From Sphingomonas sp. CROZ-RG-20F-R02-07 (GTDB taxonomy: Bacteria > Pseudomonadota > Alphaproteobacteria > Sphingomonadales > Sphingomonadaceae): 64,000 nt of DNA. The notes under the pieces are model-generated. The model was given only the letters and a program-made list of their open reading frames with translations. It did not search any database and was not told the origin of the DNA. A program made the translations under genes and the position numbers. This document shows, in pieces, positions 52,371 to 62,338 of the stretch (position 1 is the stretch's first letter; every line of letters begins with the position of its first letter). The stretch covers positions 496,001 to 560,000 of the forward strand of contig NZ_JAKNQJ010000001.1 in the NCBI RefSeq assembly GCF_022662335.1. The letters run 5' to 3'.

Positions 52371-53336
52371 CTAACCAATCGGATCCTTCAGGTGAAGCCC
52401 GGCGACGATGCCGCCGATTTCGAATATGGTGGCTTGCGGATCGAGCGACAGCCCGATCGCGGCGCCGGCGATCTCGCGCACCTTGGCATGCGCGGCGATG
52501 GCATCGGCGAGCGCGGGCCCGGTGCGCTGCCTTGCGGTTCGGGCGATGAAGCTCGGAACGCGTTCGAGGAAGGCGGCATAACGTGGCGCGGCCGCTTTCC
52601 CGGCCAGCGCCTTGGCCAGCGCCGCCCGGCGCGCGTTGTTCGGATCTCCCTCCGCGAGGCCGGCGATCGCGGCGTCCAGGCCGGCGATATCCAGCCCTGC
52701 ATAGCGCAGCGCCTTGCCCGGCGCGCCGTCCGCCGCCCGCACCAGCGCCTCCACCTCGGCGTTCTCCGCCTCGGGGCGGAGCTCACGAATCGCCGCGGCG
52801 ACATCCTCGTCCGACAGCCGTTCGAAGCGGAGCAGCCGGCAGCGCGAGCGGATCGTCGGCAACAAGCGACCGGGCGCATGGCTGACGAGCAGGAAGATCG
52901 TTCCGGCGGGTGGCTCCTCGAGATTCTTGAGCAGCGCGTTGGCACCGCCGCGTTCGAGATCGTCGATCGAATCGATCAACACGACGCGCCGCGAACTCAT
53001 CGACGGCGCGGTCGCGAACAGCGGCTGCAACGTGCGCACCTGCGCGATCGTGACGCTCCGTGCGAGATCCTGATCCGGCTTTTCCGCATCTTTGGGAAGC
53101 CGGGAAAGGATGCGGAAATCGGGGTGCGATCCTGCATCGACCAACGCGCGGGTACGCGGCATCGGCGCCCCCTCGCCCGCCGCCTCGCCGAGCATCCGGA
53201 TCGCCGCCTCGCGCGCGTATCGCGCCTTGCCGACGCCCTCGGGGCCGGCGAACAACCATGCGTGATGGAGCGTTCCGCCCCGTGACGCCGCCGCAAAGGC
53301 CGCGTGCGCCGGGGCATTGCCGTAGATCGGCGTCAC
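52371..53336 (-). CDS. holB: DNA polymerase III delta-prime subunit HolB
   Basis: 321 residues. Clamp-loader AAA+ fold: HHAWLFAGPEGVGKARYA (P-loop), VVLIDSIDDLERGGANALLKNLEEPPAGTIFLLVSHAP (walker B and sensor 1, typical SRC-like region). Zinc cysteines of the E. coli protein are not obvious here. Sits between the carboxypeptidase gene and metG, a conserved alphaproteobacterial order (dacC-tmk-holB-metG) but without tmk in between. Confidence 0.93.
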   Translation of the reverse strand: MTPIYGNAPAHAAFAAASRGGTLHHAWLFAGPEGVGKARYAREAAIRMLGEAAGEGAPMPRTRALVDAGSHPDFRILSRLPKDAEKPDQDLARSVTIAQVRTLQPLFATAPSMSSRRVVLIDSIDDLERGGANALLKNLEEPPAGTIFLLVSHAPGRLLPTIRSRCRLLRFERLSDEDVAAAIRELRPEAENAEVEALVRAADGAPGKALRYAGLDIAGLDAAIAGLAEGDPNNARRAALAKALAGKAAAPRYAAFLERVPSFIARTARQRTGPALADAIAAHAKVREIAGAAIGLSLDPQATIFEIGGIVAGLHLKDPIG

Positions 53337-53340
53337 GGCG

Positions 53341-54504
53341 TCACAGGAACGACTTCAGCCCCGCCCAGGCACGGCCGAAGAAACCGGCGGCCGCGACATC
53401 CTTGTCGGCGACGAGCGGCAGCCGCTGTTCGGGCACGTCCGGCGACGACACGACCAGATCGGCGATGTGCTGCCCGGCCTTGATCGGCGCCTTGATCGGA
53501 CCTTCGTACACGACCTTGGCCTGCATCACCGGCACCGCACCCGCGGGCAGCGTGACCGTCAAGGCGTTCGCCGCAACGAGCCCGACCGTGGCGGAGTCGC
53601 CGAGTTGAACCTCGGCGGTTTCGACCTTCCGGCCCTTGGCGACCAGCGGCTTGGCCTGCCAGGCGCGGAACCCCCACTCCATGAAGCGAACCGACTCCTC
53701 GATTCGCTGGTTGAAGCTCGACAGCCCGGCCATCACCATCACGAGGCGGCGACCGTTTTGCTGGGCGGAGCCGGTGAAGCCATAGCCCGCTTCGTCGGTA
53801 TGCCCGGTCTTCAGGCCATCGGCCCCGGCGACGCGGCCGAGCAGCGGATCACGATTGGCCTGCGTGATGTCCGTGCCGGCGCCGAGCGTCTTGCCCCAAG
53901 TGAAATTGGGAAGGGAGTAGAACTTCTTGTAGAGGTCGGGAAAGTTCGTGATCGTCGCGGATGCCAGCTTGGCGAGGTCGCGCGCCGTGACATAGGTCAC
54001 GCCATTGTCGGGCCAGCCATTGGCGGTGCCGAAATGGCTGTTCGTCAGACCGAGCTGCTTCGCGCTGTCGTTCATGCGGCTGACAAAACCTTCTTCGGTG
54101 CCCGAAATCCCCTCGGCGAGCACGACGCAGGCGTCGTTGCCCGACAGCGTGACGATGCCCTTCAGAAGATTCTCGACGCTGACATTCTCGCCGGTCGCCA
54201 GGAACATCGTCGATCCGGCTTTGGGTCCATGCCACTTCGCCCATGTCTCCGGGCGGACCGGGAAGGTCTGGTCGAGCTTCAGTTCGCCTTTGCGGATCAT
54301 GTCGAACGCGACATAGACCGTCATCATCTTGGCCATCGAGGCGGGCGGCATGCGCTTGTCCGCATCGCGGCTGTAGAGCACCGCGCCCGACGACAGGTCC
54401 TGCAGATAGGCGATCGGCGCCGGCGTCTGAAACTGCGGTGCCGCCGCCATCGTGGGCACGGCCAGCAACGCGGCGATAACGGGGGCGGCGATCAGCTTGT
54501 TCAT
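53341..54504 (-). CDS. D-alanyl-D-alanine carboxypeptidase (PBP5/6 family)
   Basis: 387 residues from MNKLIAAPVIAALLAV, giving a signal peptide cleaved near MAAAPQF (about residue 22). Serine peptidase motifs: S56-MAK-59 (PPASMAKMM), SGNDACVVLAEG (SxN) and LKTGHTDEAGY (KTG). A C-terminal beta domain (about 290-380) and a terminal amphipathic segment (FGRAWAGLKSFL) should hold it to the inner membrane. Trims the terminal D-Ala of peptidoglycan stem peptides. Confidence 0.95.
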   Translation of the reverse strand: MNKLIAAPVIAALLAVPTMAAAPQFQTPAPIAYLQDLSSGAVLYSRDADKRMPPASMAKMMTVYVAFDMIRKGELKLDQTFPVRPETWAKWHGPKAGSTMFLATGENVSVENLLKGIVTLSGNDACVVLAEGISGTEEGFVSRMNDSAKQLGLTNSHFGTANGWPDNGVTYVTARDLAKLASATITNFPDLYKKFYSLPNFTWGKTLGAGTDITQANRDPLLGRVAGADGLKTGHTDEAGYGFTGSAQQNGRRLVMVMAGLSSFNQRIEESVRFMEWGFRAWQAKPLVAKGRKVETAEVQLGDSATVGLVAANALTVTLPAGAVPVMQAKVVYEGPIKAPIKAGQHIADLVVSSPDVPEQRLPLVADKDVAAAGFFGRAWAGLKSFL

Positions 54505-54594
54505 GGGGGCGGGTCCGTGGCGTTTGGAGAAGCGATGGGATTGGCGGCGAATGGCCAAGGCCGCCATAACCCTCGAAGAACCCGCCGTCACGCG

Positions 54595-55626
54595 TTAGCG
54601 CGCGACGGCGTCGGCGAGCAGCCCCACCGACAGCGCGTAGAAATTCGAGCAGTTGTAATCGAGGATCACGCGGTAGTTGCTGGTGAGCAGATAGGCCGTG
54701 GCACCCGGGCCATCGGGCTCGAATAGGGTCGCCATCACATGGTCGCCGGGCCAGATGCCCGATTGGGGCGCGATCCCGAGCGCCCGCCATTCGGCCATCG
54801 TCCGCCAGCCGCTGGCGCGCGCGAACACGCGTGGGCAGCGCGGCGAAACCAGCCGATTGGCGACCTGAGACCGATCGAACCCGCCCGGCACCGTCACGGC
54901 GATGCCCCAGGGCTGCCCCGTGCGCCAACCGGCATCGACGAAGTAATTGCCGATCGAGGCCAGGGTGTCCGCCTCGCTGTTCCAGATGTCGACCCGGCCA
55001 TCGCCATCGCCGTCGCGGCCGACGCGCAGATACACCGAAGGCAGGAACTGCGGATTGCCGGTCGCACCCGCCCAACTGCCCTTCAGCCGTTCGCGCGGCA
55101 CGCCGCGATCGATCATCTTGAGCGCGGCGATGAACTCGCCGGCGAACAAAGGCCGGCGCCGTCCGTCATAGGCCAGGCTGGCGAGCGACCGGAGGAGGTC
55201 GAAATTGCCCGTATAGGCGCCGTAGTTCGTCTCATGCCCCCAGATCGCGACCATGATCGATTCGGGAACGCCCGTCTCGCGCTCGATCGTCTGGAGCCGC
55301 CATCGCTGCGCGCGATAGACGCTCTGGCCGCGCGCGATGCGGGCAGCGTCGACATGCTGCGTCCGATAGGGCGCGAACATCGATACCGGGCCGTACACGT
55401 CGCTACCCGGTTGCTGGCGATCGAGATCGACCACCCGCTGGTTGAGCGTCAGCGTCGGAAACACGGCATCGGCGGTCTGGCGCGACACGCCTTGCGCAAG
55501 CGCCTGGGTGCGGAGCACCGAGAGATAATCCTGGAAGCCGTTGTCCTGGCTGGTAGCCGGTTCCTGTGCGCAGGCCGGCCCCGCCAGCATCAGCGCCAAG
55601 GCCGTGCCGAATGCCCGCAACGCCAT
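54595..55626 (-). CDS. Lytic murein transglycosylase, MltB-like
   Basis: 343 residues from MALRAFGTALALMLAG; an ATG eight codons upstream is possible. Signal peptide cleaved near ACAQEP; the Cys is not in a clear lipobox. SLT/MltB catalytic region with the glutamate in WGHETNYGAYTGN, LLRSLASLAYDGRRRPLF and GSWAGATGNPQFLPSVY. Cuts peptidoglycan glycan strands with 1,6-anhydro ends. A C-terminal peptidoglycan-binding domain, common in the family, is replaced by a short tail. Confidence 0.92.
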   Translation of the reverse strand: MALRAFGTALALMLAGPACAQEPATSQDNGFQDYLSVLRTQALAQGVSRQTADAVFPTLTLNQRVVDLDRQQPGSDVYGPVSMFAPYRTQHVDAARIARGQSVYRAQRWRLQTIERETGVPESIMVAIWGHETNYGAYTGNFDLLRSLASLAYDGRRRPLFAGEFIAALKMIDRGVPRERLKGSWAGATGNPQFLPSVYLRVGRDGDGDGRVDIWNSEADTLASIGNYFVDAGWRTGQPWGIAVTVPGGFDRSQVANRLVSPRCPRVFARASGWRTMAEWRALGIAPQSGIWPGDHVMATLFEPDGPGATAYLLTSNYRVILDYNCSNFYALSVGLLADAVAR

Positions 55627-55744
55627 ATCGATCCGTTTTATCCCACCCATGCGAACGAGAGTGGCACAGTGGCACGGATGCCGGAACCCCGCATCGTCGC
55701 AGCGCTTGCACAGACCGGCGCGAGGCGCCTATCGGAGCAGCCGA

Positions 55745-55834
55745 GGAACGGTGGCCGAGTGGTTTAAGGCAGCGGTCTTGAAAACCGCCGTGGGTGCAAG
55801 CCCACCGTGGGTTCGAATCCCACCCGTTCCGCCA
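55745..55834 (+). tRNA. tRNA-Ser (anticodon UGA)
   Basis: Ninety bases with a seven-base acceptor stem GGAACGG/CCGTTCC, long variable arm typical of serine tRNA, T-loop GTTCGAATCC and encoded GCCA 3' end. The anticodon stem GCGGT/ACCGC holds the loop CTTGAAA, giving anticodon TGA for UCA codons. Confidence 0.97.
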
Positions 55835-55906
55835 CTTCAGTCCCAAGCTGGGCACGCCGATTTCCCGCTGGAAACGGCCGAAAGCGTGCGAAGCAGTTCT
55901 CCCTTC

Positions 55907-56063
55907 GATCCCATATGGCGTTCGCGCGTTCGGCATCGACCGCAACCTGTTCGACACCTGTTATTCGAGCGGCTGGCAGATCTACGGCGCGCTCGGCCTG
56001 CTCCACTACACGACGCCCAACGCGTATCACACCGTCGGCGGTTTCGCGCAGTTCAAGGGCTGA
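55907..56063 (+). pseudogene. Orphan coding tail downstream of tRNA-Ser (unidentified remnant)
   Basis: About 50 codons ending in TGA read FGIDRNLFDTCYSSGWQIYG onward to AYHTVGGFAQFKG with the strong G/C third-position bias of real genes in this window, but no start codon or ribosome site precedes them and the frame runs back into the tRNA. This looks like the C-terminal end of a gene whose front has been lost. I do not recognise the protein. Confidence 0.4.
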
Positions 56064-56128
56064 CCGACGCAACCGGCGTCGCGGCACGGGTCGCGGCGCC
56101 GCCCTCACGCATGATGCAGGATCTCGCC

Positions 56129-56410
56129 ATGAACAAGACCGTGATCGGCCTGGGCCTTGCCATCGGTTGCGCCACCGCCGCGCTGGCGGGCGACCGCGCG
56201 AGGCCGGCCGATGCCGACATCCGGCTCAACCAGCTCCAGGTGCCGGGTACGCACAACGGCTGCTCGCAAGGAGTCGATCCGATCCTTCGCGATGCCGCCG
56301 ATGCCGCGATCGGGCCGCAGCTTGCCGCCTTCGTCAGCCACCTGACCGGCGGCGGCACCATGCGCTGCAACCTCGTCAACGCGCCCCGGACTTGCCGGCT
56401 GACGCGCTGA
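56129..56410 (+). CDS. Small secreted hypothetical protein
   Basis: 93 residues from MNKTVIGLGLAIGCATAALAG, with AGGA seven bases before the start; ATG codons at 56111 and 56114 are alternatives. A signal peptide (cleavage near LAGDR) leaves about 72 residues with three cysteines (NGCSQG, MRCNL, RTCRL), probably exported. Family not recognised. It lies in the short accessory patch after tRNA-Ser. Confidence 0.6.
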   Translation: MNKTVIGLGLAIGCATAALAGDRARPADADIRLNQLQVPGTHNGCSQGVDPILRDAADAAIGPQLAAFVSHLTGGGTMRCNLVNAPRTCRLTR

Positions 56411-56470
56411 CGGACCGGTCCGCAATCCCTCTGCCGTCCGGCCATCGTCGGGCGCGGACCGCCGATCGGA

Positions 56471-56794
56471 TCACGATACCGGGTGCCTCTCGGTCAGCGT
56501 TTCGAACGCGGCGAGATCCAGCGGCGCGCGGAACTGGCAGCCGGCGTTGAAGTCGTCGGCCCACATCACGTCGGCCGCCACCGCACCGATCAAGGGCAAG
56601 GTCAGCCAGATCATCGCGCCGCGCTTGAGAGCCGAATAGGTCTGGATCCGCGCGCCATGGATCGACACGTCGATGACCTTGCACAGCGTGCGCTCAAGAC
56701 CGTCGCCGCCCACCTTGGCCTCCAGCGCGACCGGGGCGCGGGCGGAGCGGCGGCGGCCTTGATCCTGGAATGGCTGGAATTCGGCGGCGAACAT
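56471..56794 (-). CDS. PilZ-domain protein
   Basis: 107 residues. The RxxxR motif (RRRSARAPV) and the D/N-x-S-xx-G motif (DVSIHGARI) of a single PilZ domain are present, so it probably binds cyclic di-GMP. There is no other domain, and no partner gene is adjacent. The PilZ fold fills almost the whole protein. Confidence 0.85.
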   Translation of the reverse strand: MFAAEFQPFQDQGRRRSARAPVALEAKVGGDGLERTLCKVIDVSIHGARIQTYSALKRGAMIWLTLPLIGAVAADVMWADDFNAGCQFRAPLDLAAFETLTERHPVS

Positions 56795-56866
56795 CTCGTC
56801 CTCTCATGTGACAGGAGAGACGTGTACGTCCGCCACCCTAACGCGCCGTTAACGACGCGCGGTCGG

Positions 56867-57097
56867 TCACTTGCGGAGCGTGAGACCGCCACCGAAGCGC
56901 TTGTTGAAGCGCGCGACCTGGCCACCGGCATCGAGCATCGTACCGCGACCACCGGTCCAGGCCGGATGCGCCAGCGGATCGATGTCGAGCTGCATCGTGT
57001 CGCCCTCCTTGCCCCAGGTCGAGCGCGTCTCGAACACGGTTCCGTCGGTCATCTGGACCTTGATCATGTGGTAGTCGGGATGGGTATCGGTCTTCAT
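56867..57097 (-). CDS. rpmE: 50S ribosomal protein L31
   Basis: 76 residues from [19 protein letters not shown], preceded by GGAG. A ribosomal protein of the large subunit. The CxxC zinc motifs of L31 type A are absent (no cysteines at all), so it is the zinc-independent form. Separated from fabZ by 97 bases. Confidence 0.95.
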   Translation of the reverse strand: MKTDTHPDYHMIKVQMTDGTVFETRSTWGKEGDTMQLDIDPLAHPAWTGGRGTMLDAGGQVARFNKRFGGGLTLRK

Positions 57098-57194
57098 GGG
57101 GAACGCTCCGGCTATGGCTGGTTCCGACCAGCCTGAAAGGAGGCGCGCCCTTAGCCGAGCGCGGCGCCTTAGTCAAAGTTGGCGAAGTTGGCGC

Positions 57195-57677
57195 CTAGGC
57201 GCTGGCCGGCGGATCGGCGATCATGGCGGTGAAGTTCGCTTCCGCAACCACTTGGCCCGCGATCTTCGCAACGCCGGCGAACTTGCAGACCGTGGCGCGC
57301 TTTTGCACGAACGCCACCTCGAGCGAGAGCAGCACGCCCGGTTCGACCGGCTTGCGGAACTTCGCGCCGTCGATCGCCATGAAATAGACGAGCTTGCCCG
57401 AGCCGGCGAGCCCGAGTGATTCCACCGCCAGGATCCCTGCGGCCTGCGCCATCGCCTCGACGATCAGCACGCCGGGCATGATCGGCCGCCCCAGGAAATG
57501 GCCCTGGAAGAAGCCCTCGTTGATCGTCACCGCCTTGATCGCGACGATCGACCGATCGGGGACGAGCGTCTCGACCCGATCGACCAGCAGCATCGGATAA
57601 CGGTGCGGCAGCGCCGCCATCACCCGCCCGATATCGAGCGGACCGATGGCGGCGCGGCCCTCGGCGGCTTCGCTCAC
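57195..57677 (-). CDS. fabZ: 3-hydroxyacyl-ACP dehydratase FabZ
   Basis: 160 residues. Dehydrates beta-hydroxyacyl-ACP in fatty-acid synthesis. [12 protein letters not shown], the active-site histidine H60 ([14 protein letters not shown]) and E74 ([11 protein letters not shown]) are all present. Its ATG overlaps the ompH stop by four bases. Confidence 0.96.
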   Translation of the reverse strand: MSEAAEGRAAIGPLDIGRVMAALPHRYPMLLVDRVETLVPDRSIVAIKAVTINEGFFQGHFLGRPIMPGVLIVEAMAQAAGILAVESLGLAGSGKLVYFMAIDGAKFRKPVEPGVLLSLEVAFVQKRATVCKFAGVAKIAGQVVAEANFTAMIADPPASA

Positions 57678-58333
57678 CGGCCCGTCGCGCGGCCTGCGGG
57701 GGTGGCGCGCGCCGCCGGCGCCGTGGCGGCGGGCGCCGCACCGGCGGCACCGTTCTGGCCGGGCTGCCAGCCGGCCGGCGGCGTGATGCCGACGCTCGGC
57801 ACGACGCGGTCGAGCTCGGCGGTGATCGCCGGGGTTACGTCTGCCGCCGGCTGGGCGAACGAGGCGGCTTCCGGACGGAGCAGCAGGCTGACGTTCTTGG
57901 CGCGCACAGCGGCCTGAACGGCCTCGTTCATATGGCCCGAGATCTGCTCGATGGCATAGGCCTGCGCACGCTGGACCGGCGCGGTGATGCGGTTCAGTTC
58001 CTGCTGGGCCGACGCCTCGCGCGCCTGGATCGCCTGATATTGCGGCTGGAGCGACGCCTGGGTCGCGCCCGGCGCGGCCTGCGCGGCCTGGAACTTGGTC
58101 ACCATCGGCTGAAGCTCGGCCTGCAGTGCGGCGCGGCGTGCGTTCGACTGATCGATCTGCGCCTTGTAGGTCGTCTCGATCTGGGTGCGTGCAGCAGCCC
58201 AGGCCTTGGTGTTGGCAACGGCGGCCTGGAAATCGGCAACGCCGACGCCGTTGACCTGCGCGCTCGCCTGGCTGGCGACGACGAGGCCGGGCGTGGCGAG
58301 AGCGGCGGCGAGAAGAAGCGTCTTGATGGTCAT
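57674..58333 (-). CDS. OmpH/Skp-like periplasmic chaperone
   Basis: 219 residues. Signal peptide ([20 protein letters not shown], cleaved near SQASAQ) followed by a Skp-type tentacle coiled coil (about 40-160, rich in Ala/Gln/Glu) and a Pro/Ala-rich C-terminal tail ([16 protein letters not shown]). Binds unfolded outer-membrane proteins in the periplasm. Starts at the last base of bamA's stop (one-base overlap), the usual bamA-ompH order. Confidence 0.9.
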   Translation of the reverse strand: MTIKTLLLAAALATPGLVVASQASAQVNGVGVADFQAAVANTKAWAAARTQIETTYKAQIDQSNARRAALQAELQPMVTKFQAAQAAPGATQASLQPQYQAIQAREASAQQELNRITAPVQRAQAYAIEQISGHMNEAVQAAVRAKNVSLLLRPEAASFAQPAADVTPAITAELDRVVPSVGITPPAGWQPGQNGAAGAAPAATAPAARATPAGRATGR

Positions 58334-61134
58334 CAGAACTGTGTCCCTACGTTGAAGGTAATGAGCTTGGGATCGTCGCCCGGCTGGGTGAGGATCGCCT
58401 TGGCAAGATCAATGCGCAGCGGGCCGAACGGCGAGTTCCAGTTGACGCCGATGCCGATCGAGATGCGCGGCGTGGCGTTGCTGCCGTAATAGCGTTCGTA
58501 CACCGGCGTCGTGGTGGTCGTATATGGGGTGTTGGCCATCGTCCCGACGCAGGTGCCGCCATAGGTCGAGGACGATCCCACCGCGCAGGTCGTGTAGACG
58601 ATCGTCCCGCTGGTCGTGCCGTTGGTGAGCGGATCGGAATTGGTATAGACCTGTTGCCCGTTCGACGTGACGTTGCGCGTGAGCGGCAGCAGCGAGGGCG
58701 ACCCGTCCTTGTTGTACGCCAGGCTGCCATCGGGATTGAGTGCCTGCGGGAACGTGCCGTTCACTGCGGGCGTCCGCAGACCCCAGAGCGAGCCGGCCTG
58801 CACGTAGATCGACGGCCGCAACCCGAGTTCGCGCGCGCCCGAGCCGAGCGGCAGTTCGAGTTCGATCCGGCCGAGATAATATTTGTTGCCGCCCAGCGCG
58901 TCGTCGACGCGGCTGTCCTTCGACGTGGTCAGAAGCTGATCGCCCGTCGCCACCGATCCGGTATATTGCACGCGCTGCACGCGCGGTCCGACGCCGCGGA
59001 TGTCGAAGCCGCGGAACTGCGGCTCGCCGAGATAGAAACGATCGGTGATCCGCGCATCGGGGCCATCGAACGAGTGGATATAGCCCGCCTCGCCCACCGC
59101 CGACAGAATGAAGCCGCTGCCGATATTCTTGTACTTGGACGCCTCGATCCGGGTGCGCGCATAATGCACGTCCCCGCCGAGCCCCGCGAGATCCTCGCTG
59201 ATCGAGAAGCGCTTGCCCGCGGTCGGGCGCAGGCGGCTGTTGAGGCTGTCGTAGATCAGCGATGCGCCGACTGACGAGGTGATCCGGTTGCCGAGCGCCT
59301 CGCAGAGATAGCGCCCCGCGATCGCCGGATCGCAGACGCCGTTGGTGTAATAGGTGTCCTTGTCGAGGCTGACCTGATCGTAGGACAGGCCATAGCGGCC
59401 CGCGAGCGACCAATATTCGGTGAGCGGCAGGCCGGCGCGAAGCTGGAAGCCCGTCGACACCTGGCTATAGGTCGTCTGGCGCGTGTCGCCGGCATAGTTG
59501 AACGAGTTATAGTCGCGGCGGAAGATGTCACCGCCGACCGCGATGTTCTTGTCGAACAGATAGGGTTCGGTGAAGCCCAGCTCGATCGACTTGGAATAGC
59601 TCGAATAGTTGACGCCGGCGCGCAGCTCCTCGCCCTTGCCGCGGAAATTACGCTGGGTGATGTTCGCCTGGATGATGAAACGCTCCAGGCTCGAATAGCC
59701 CGCCGAAAGCTGCAGCTCGCCCGTCGACTTCTCCTCGACATTCGCCTCGAGTTGAACGCGGTCGGGCGACGAGCCCGGGTTCTGCTTGATCTCAAACTTG
59801 TCTTGGAAATAGCCGAGCGAGTTGATCCGGTCCTGCGAGCGCTTCACCTGAAAGCTGTTGAACGCATCGCCCTCCGCCAGACGGATCTCGCGGCGGATCA
59901 CCTTGTCCTGCGTCTGCGTGTTGCCGTTGATGTCGATGCGCTCGATATACGAACGCTGCGCCTGCGCGATGTGGAAGTTGATCCCCATCGTCAGCGTGTC
60001 CTTGTCACGCTGGAACTCGGGATTGGTATCGGTGAAGGCATAGCCGAACAAGCCGGTCGCCTGGTTCAGCTGATCGACCGAATCCTCGACCTGCTTGGCG
60101 TTGTACCAATCACCCTTCTTCATCGGCAGCGAGGCGGCGAGCTTCTTGTTGTCGAAATCGCGGATGTCGCTGTCGACGGTCACGTCGCCGAACTTGTAGC
60201 GCGGCCCCTCCTCCACAACGTAAGTGATGATGAAGTCCTTCTTGTCCGGCGTCAGCTCGGCGACCGCGGAGGTCACGCGGAAATCGGCATAGCCTTCGGT
60301 CAGGTAGAATTGGCGCAGCTTCTGCTGGTCATAGGCCAGCCGATCCTGATCGTAGGACGTGTTCGAGGACAGGAGGCGGAAGAAGCGCGACTGTTTGGTC
60401 GCCATCTGCTGGCGGATCTTGTCGTCGGAAAACACATGGTTGCCGATGATGTTGATCTGCTCGACCTTGGATTTCGGGCCCTCGGTGATCTCGAACACCA
60501 CGTCGACGCGATTCTGGTCGAGATTGACCATCTTTGGATCGACCGAGGCAGCGAAACGGCCCTGACGGCGATACAGTTCGATGATGCGCGCGATATCCTG
60601 GCGGACGGCGGTGCGCGTGAAGATCTGCCGCGGCGCGAGCTTGATCTCCTTCTTGATCTTGTCTTCCTTGATGCGCTTGTTGCCCTCAAGGATCACCCGG
60701 TTGATGATCGGGTTCTCGCGCACCTTCAGGACGATGTCGCCGGTCTCGACGCCGCTGATCGAGTAATCGGCGAACAGTTCGCTCGCCTGCAGGTCCTTCA
60801 GCGCCTGATCGAGCGATTCCGCATTGTATTTCGCGCCTACGTGAAGGCGGGTGTAGGACAACACCGTTTCCGGCTCGATGCGCTGCGATCCTTCGACGCG
60901 CAACGATTTGATGGTGAGCGCGTTGGGATCGGTGACGGTGATGGCGGGACCGGTAGGTCCCGCAGCCGGCAGCGCACGAACGGGGCCTGTGGCAGGGCGC
61001 CCGGCACTCGGCGGTCCGCCGCGACCACGACCGCCGCCGCCGCGCTGGGCCTCGGCGGGGACGGACAGGCCTGCGAGCATGCTTCCCGTGAGAAGCAGGG
61101 CAACAGCGCGCACGCCGAAAGAGGAACCGTTCAT
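58333..61134 (-). CDS. bamA: Outer membrane assembly factor BamA
   Basis: 933 residues from [15 protein letters not shown] with a signal peptide (cleaved near AEAQR), then a Gly/Pro/Arg-rich linker unusual in enterobacteria, five POTRA domains (about 75-450) and a beta-barrel to the final GTQF. The protein is about 120 residues longer than E. coli BamA; much of the excess is one Thr/Ser/Gly-rich loop near residues 790-885 with two cysteines (850 and 862). Inserts outer-membrane proteins escorted by SurA and Skp. Follows rseP, precedes ompH. Confidence 0.95.
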   Translation of the reverse strand: MNGSSFGVRAVALLLTGSMLAGLSVPAEAQRGGGGRGRGGPPSAGRPATGPVRALPAAGPTGPAITVTDPNALTIKSLRVEGSQRIEPETVLSYTRLHVGAKYNAESLDQALKDLQASELFADYSISGVETGDIVLKVRENPIINRVILEGNKRIKEDKIKKEIKLAPRQIFTRTAVRQDIARIIELYRRQGRFAASVDPKMVNLDQNRVDVVFEITEGPKSKVEQINIIGNHVFSDDKIRQQMATKQSRFFRLLSSNTSYDQDRLAYDQQKLRQFYLTEGYADFRVTSAVAELTPDKKDFIITYVVEEGPRYKFGDVTVDSDIRDFDNKKLAASLPMKKGDWYNAKQVEDSVDQLNQATGLFGYAFTDTNPEFQRDKDTLTMGINFHIAQAQRSYIERIDINGNTQTQDKVIRREIRLAEGDAFNSFQVKRSQDRINSLGYFQDKFEIKQNPGSSPDRVQLEANVEEKSTGELQLSAGYSSLERFIIQANITQRNFRGKGEELRAGVNYSSYSKSIELGFTEPYLFDKNIAVGGDIFRRDYNSFNYAGDTRQTTYSQVSTGFQLRAGLPLTEYWSLAGRYGLSYDQVSLDKDTYYTNGVCDPAIAGRYLCEALGNRITSSVGASLIYDSLNSRLRPTAGKRFSISEDLAGLGGDVHYARTRIEASKYKNIGSGFILSAVGEAGYIHSFDGPDARITDRFYLGEPQFRGFDIRGVGPRVQRVQYTGSVATGDQLLTTSKDSRVDDALGGNKYYLGRIELELPLGSGARELGLRPSIYVQAGSLWGLRTPAVNGTFPQALNPDGSLAYNKDGSPSLLPLTRNVTSNGQQVYTNSDPLTNGTTSGTIVYTTCAVGSSSTYGGTCVGTMANTPYTTTTTPVYERYYGSNATPRISIGIGVNWNSPFGPLRIDLAKAILTQPGDDPKLITFNVGTQF

Positions 61135-61204
61135 CGCTGTCACTGAAAACCCACCCAAGATAAGCCGCACCGACCCCTGCGTTCGCCGCCCTGCCCCAAC
61201 AGCG

Positions 61205-62338
61205 TCAACCAATCAACCCGGCAAGCCCTTTCCAGAGCCCGAAGCTGCCCAGATCGTTGAACGTCACGAGCAGCATCAGCGCAAGGATCGCGGCAAGGCC
61301 GCCACGATAGGCCCATTCCTGAACATGCGGCTCGACGGGGCGCCGACGCACCGCCTCGATCGCATAGAAGAACAGATGGCCGCCATCGAGCATGGGTATT
61401 GGCAGCAGGTTGATGAACCCCAGATTGATCGAGACGAGCGCGATCAGGAACACGAACGCGCCGACACCCAGGCTCAACTGTTCGCCCGACACCTTGGCGA
61501 TGCTCAAGGGGCCGCCGAGTTCCTTCACCGATCGACGGCCGGTAACCACCTGCCCCAGCGTCTCGACCATCATCGATACAATCTGCCCGGTGCGCCGCAC
61601 CGCGACGATCGGCGCCTCGACCACGCTTACCGGCACGATCACCGGGCGCGGTCCTTCGATCCCCAGCCGGCCGATGCGGTAATCATTGCCGAACCGGTCG
61701 CGTTCGTGATCGGTGGCGACGGTGACGCTGCGCGTCAGCCGCGCGCCGCGCCGATCGAGATCGATCGCGACCGTTTCGCCTGCACGGATGCGGACATAGC
61801 GTGCGATGTCGTCAAACGTGTCGACGGGCCGGCCGCCGATCGCGATGACCCGGTCGCCGGGCATCAGCCCCGCCGTCGCGGCGGGGCTGCCGGCGACTGC
61901 CGCGCCTACGACCGGCGCCATGCGCACATCGCCATAAGCGAGCGCGAAGCCGGCGAGAATCAGCAGCGCGACGATGAAATTGACGACCGGCCCCGCCGCC
62001 ACGACGATCGCGCGCTGCCATACGGATTTGGCCTGGAACGTCCGCTGGCGTTCGAGGGCGGGAAGCGCGAGCCAGTCGGCGCTGGGCTGGCTGCCCGCGT
62101 TCATGTCGCCCGCGAACTTCACATAGCCGCCGAGCGGCAGCCAGCCGAACTTCCACCGCGTGCCGCGCCGGTCGGTGAAGCCCGCCACCTCGCGGCCGAA
62201 GCCGATCGCGAACGCGTCCGCCTTGATGCCGAACATCCGGCCGGCGAGATAATGGCCCATCTCGTGGACGAACACGAGCGGCCCGATGACGCACACGAAC
62301 GCGACAATGGTCAGCAGGATTCCCGGAGTCTGGATCAA
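61205..62338 (-). CDS. rseP: RIP metalloprotease RseP
   Basis: 377 residues. Site-2 protease of the inner membrane: zinc motif VHEMGHYLAG with H25, E26 and H29, one PDZ domain (about 115-190), and the second zinc site in NLLPIPMLDGGH near the C-terminus. Cleaves regulatory membrane proteins in envelope-stress signalling. Start overlaps dxr by four bases; dxr-rseP-bamA is a conserved order. Confidence 0.95.
   Translation of the reverse strand: MIQTPGILLTIVAFVCVIGPLVFVHEMGHYLAGRMFGIKADAFAIGFGREVAGFTDRRGTRWKFGWLPLGGYVKFAGDMNAGSQPSADWLALPALERQRTFQAKSVWQRAIVVAAGPVVNFIVALLILAGFALAYGDVRMAPVVGAAVAGSPAATAGLMPGDRVIAIGGRPVDTFDDIARYVRIRAGETVAIDLDRRGARLTRSVTVATDHERDRFGNDYRIGRLGIEGPRPVIVPVSVVEAPIVAVRRTGQIVSMMVETLGQVVTGRRSVKELGGPLSIAKVSGEQLSLGVGAFVFLIALVSINLGFINLLPIPMLDGGHLFFYAIEAVRRRPVEPHVQEWAYRGGLAAILALMLLVTFNDLGSFGLWKGLAGLIG

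Noticed and set aside
55664..55682. Repeated TGGCAC before tRNA-Ser as a sigma-54 promoter
   Set aside because: The required TTGC element at the right spacing is absent and tRNA genes are not usual sigma-54 targets.
55745..56410. Prophage or integrative element at tRNA-Ser
   Set aside because: No integrase, no repeated tRNA 3' end and less than 1 kb of odd DNA; only a coding remnant and one small gene are present.
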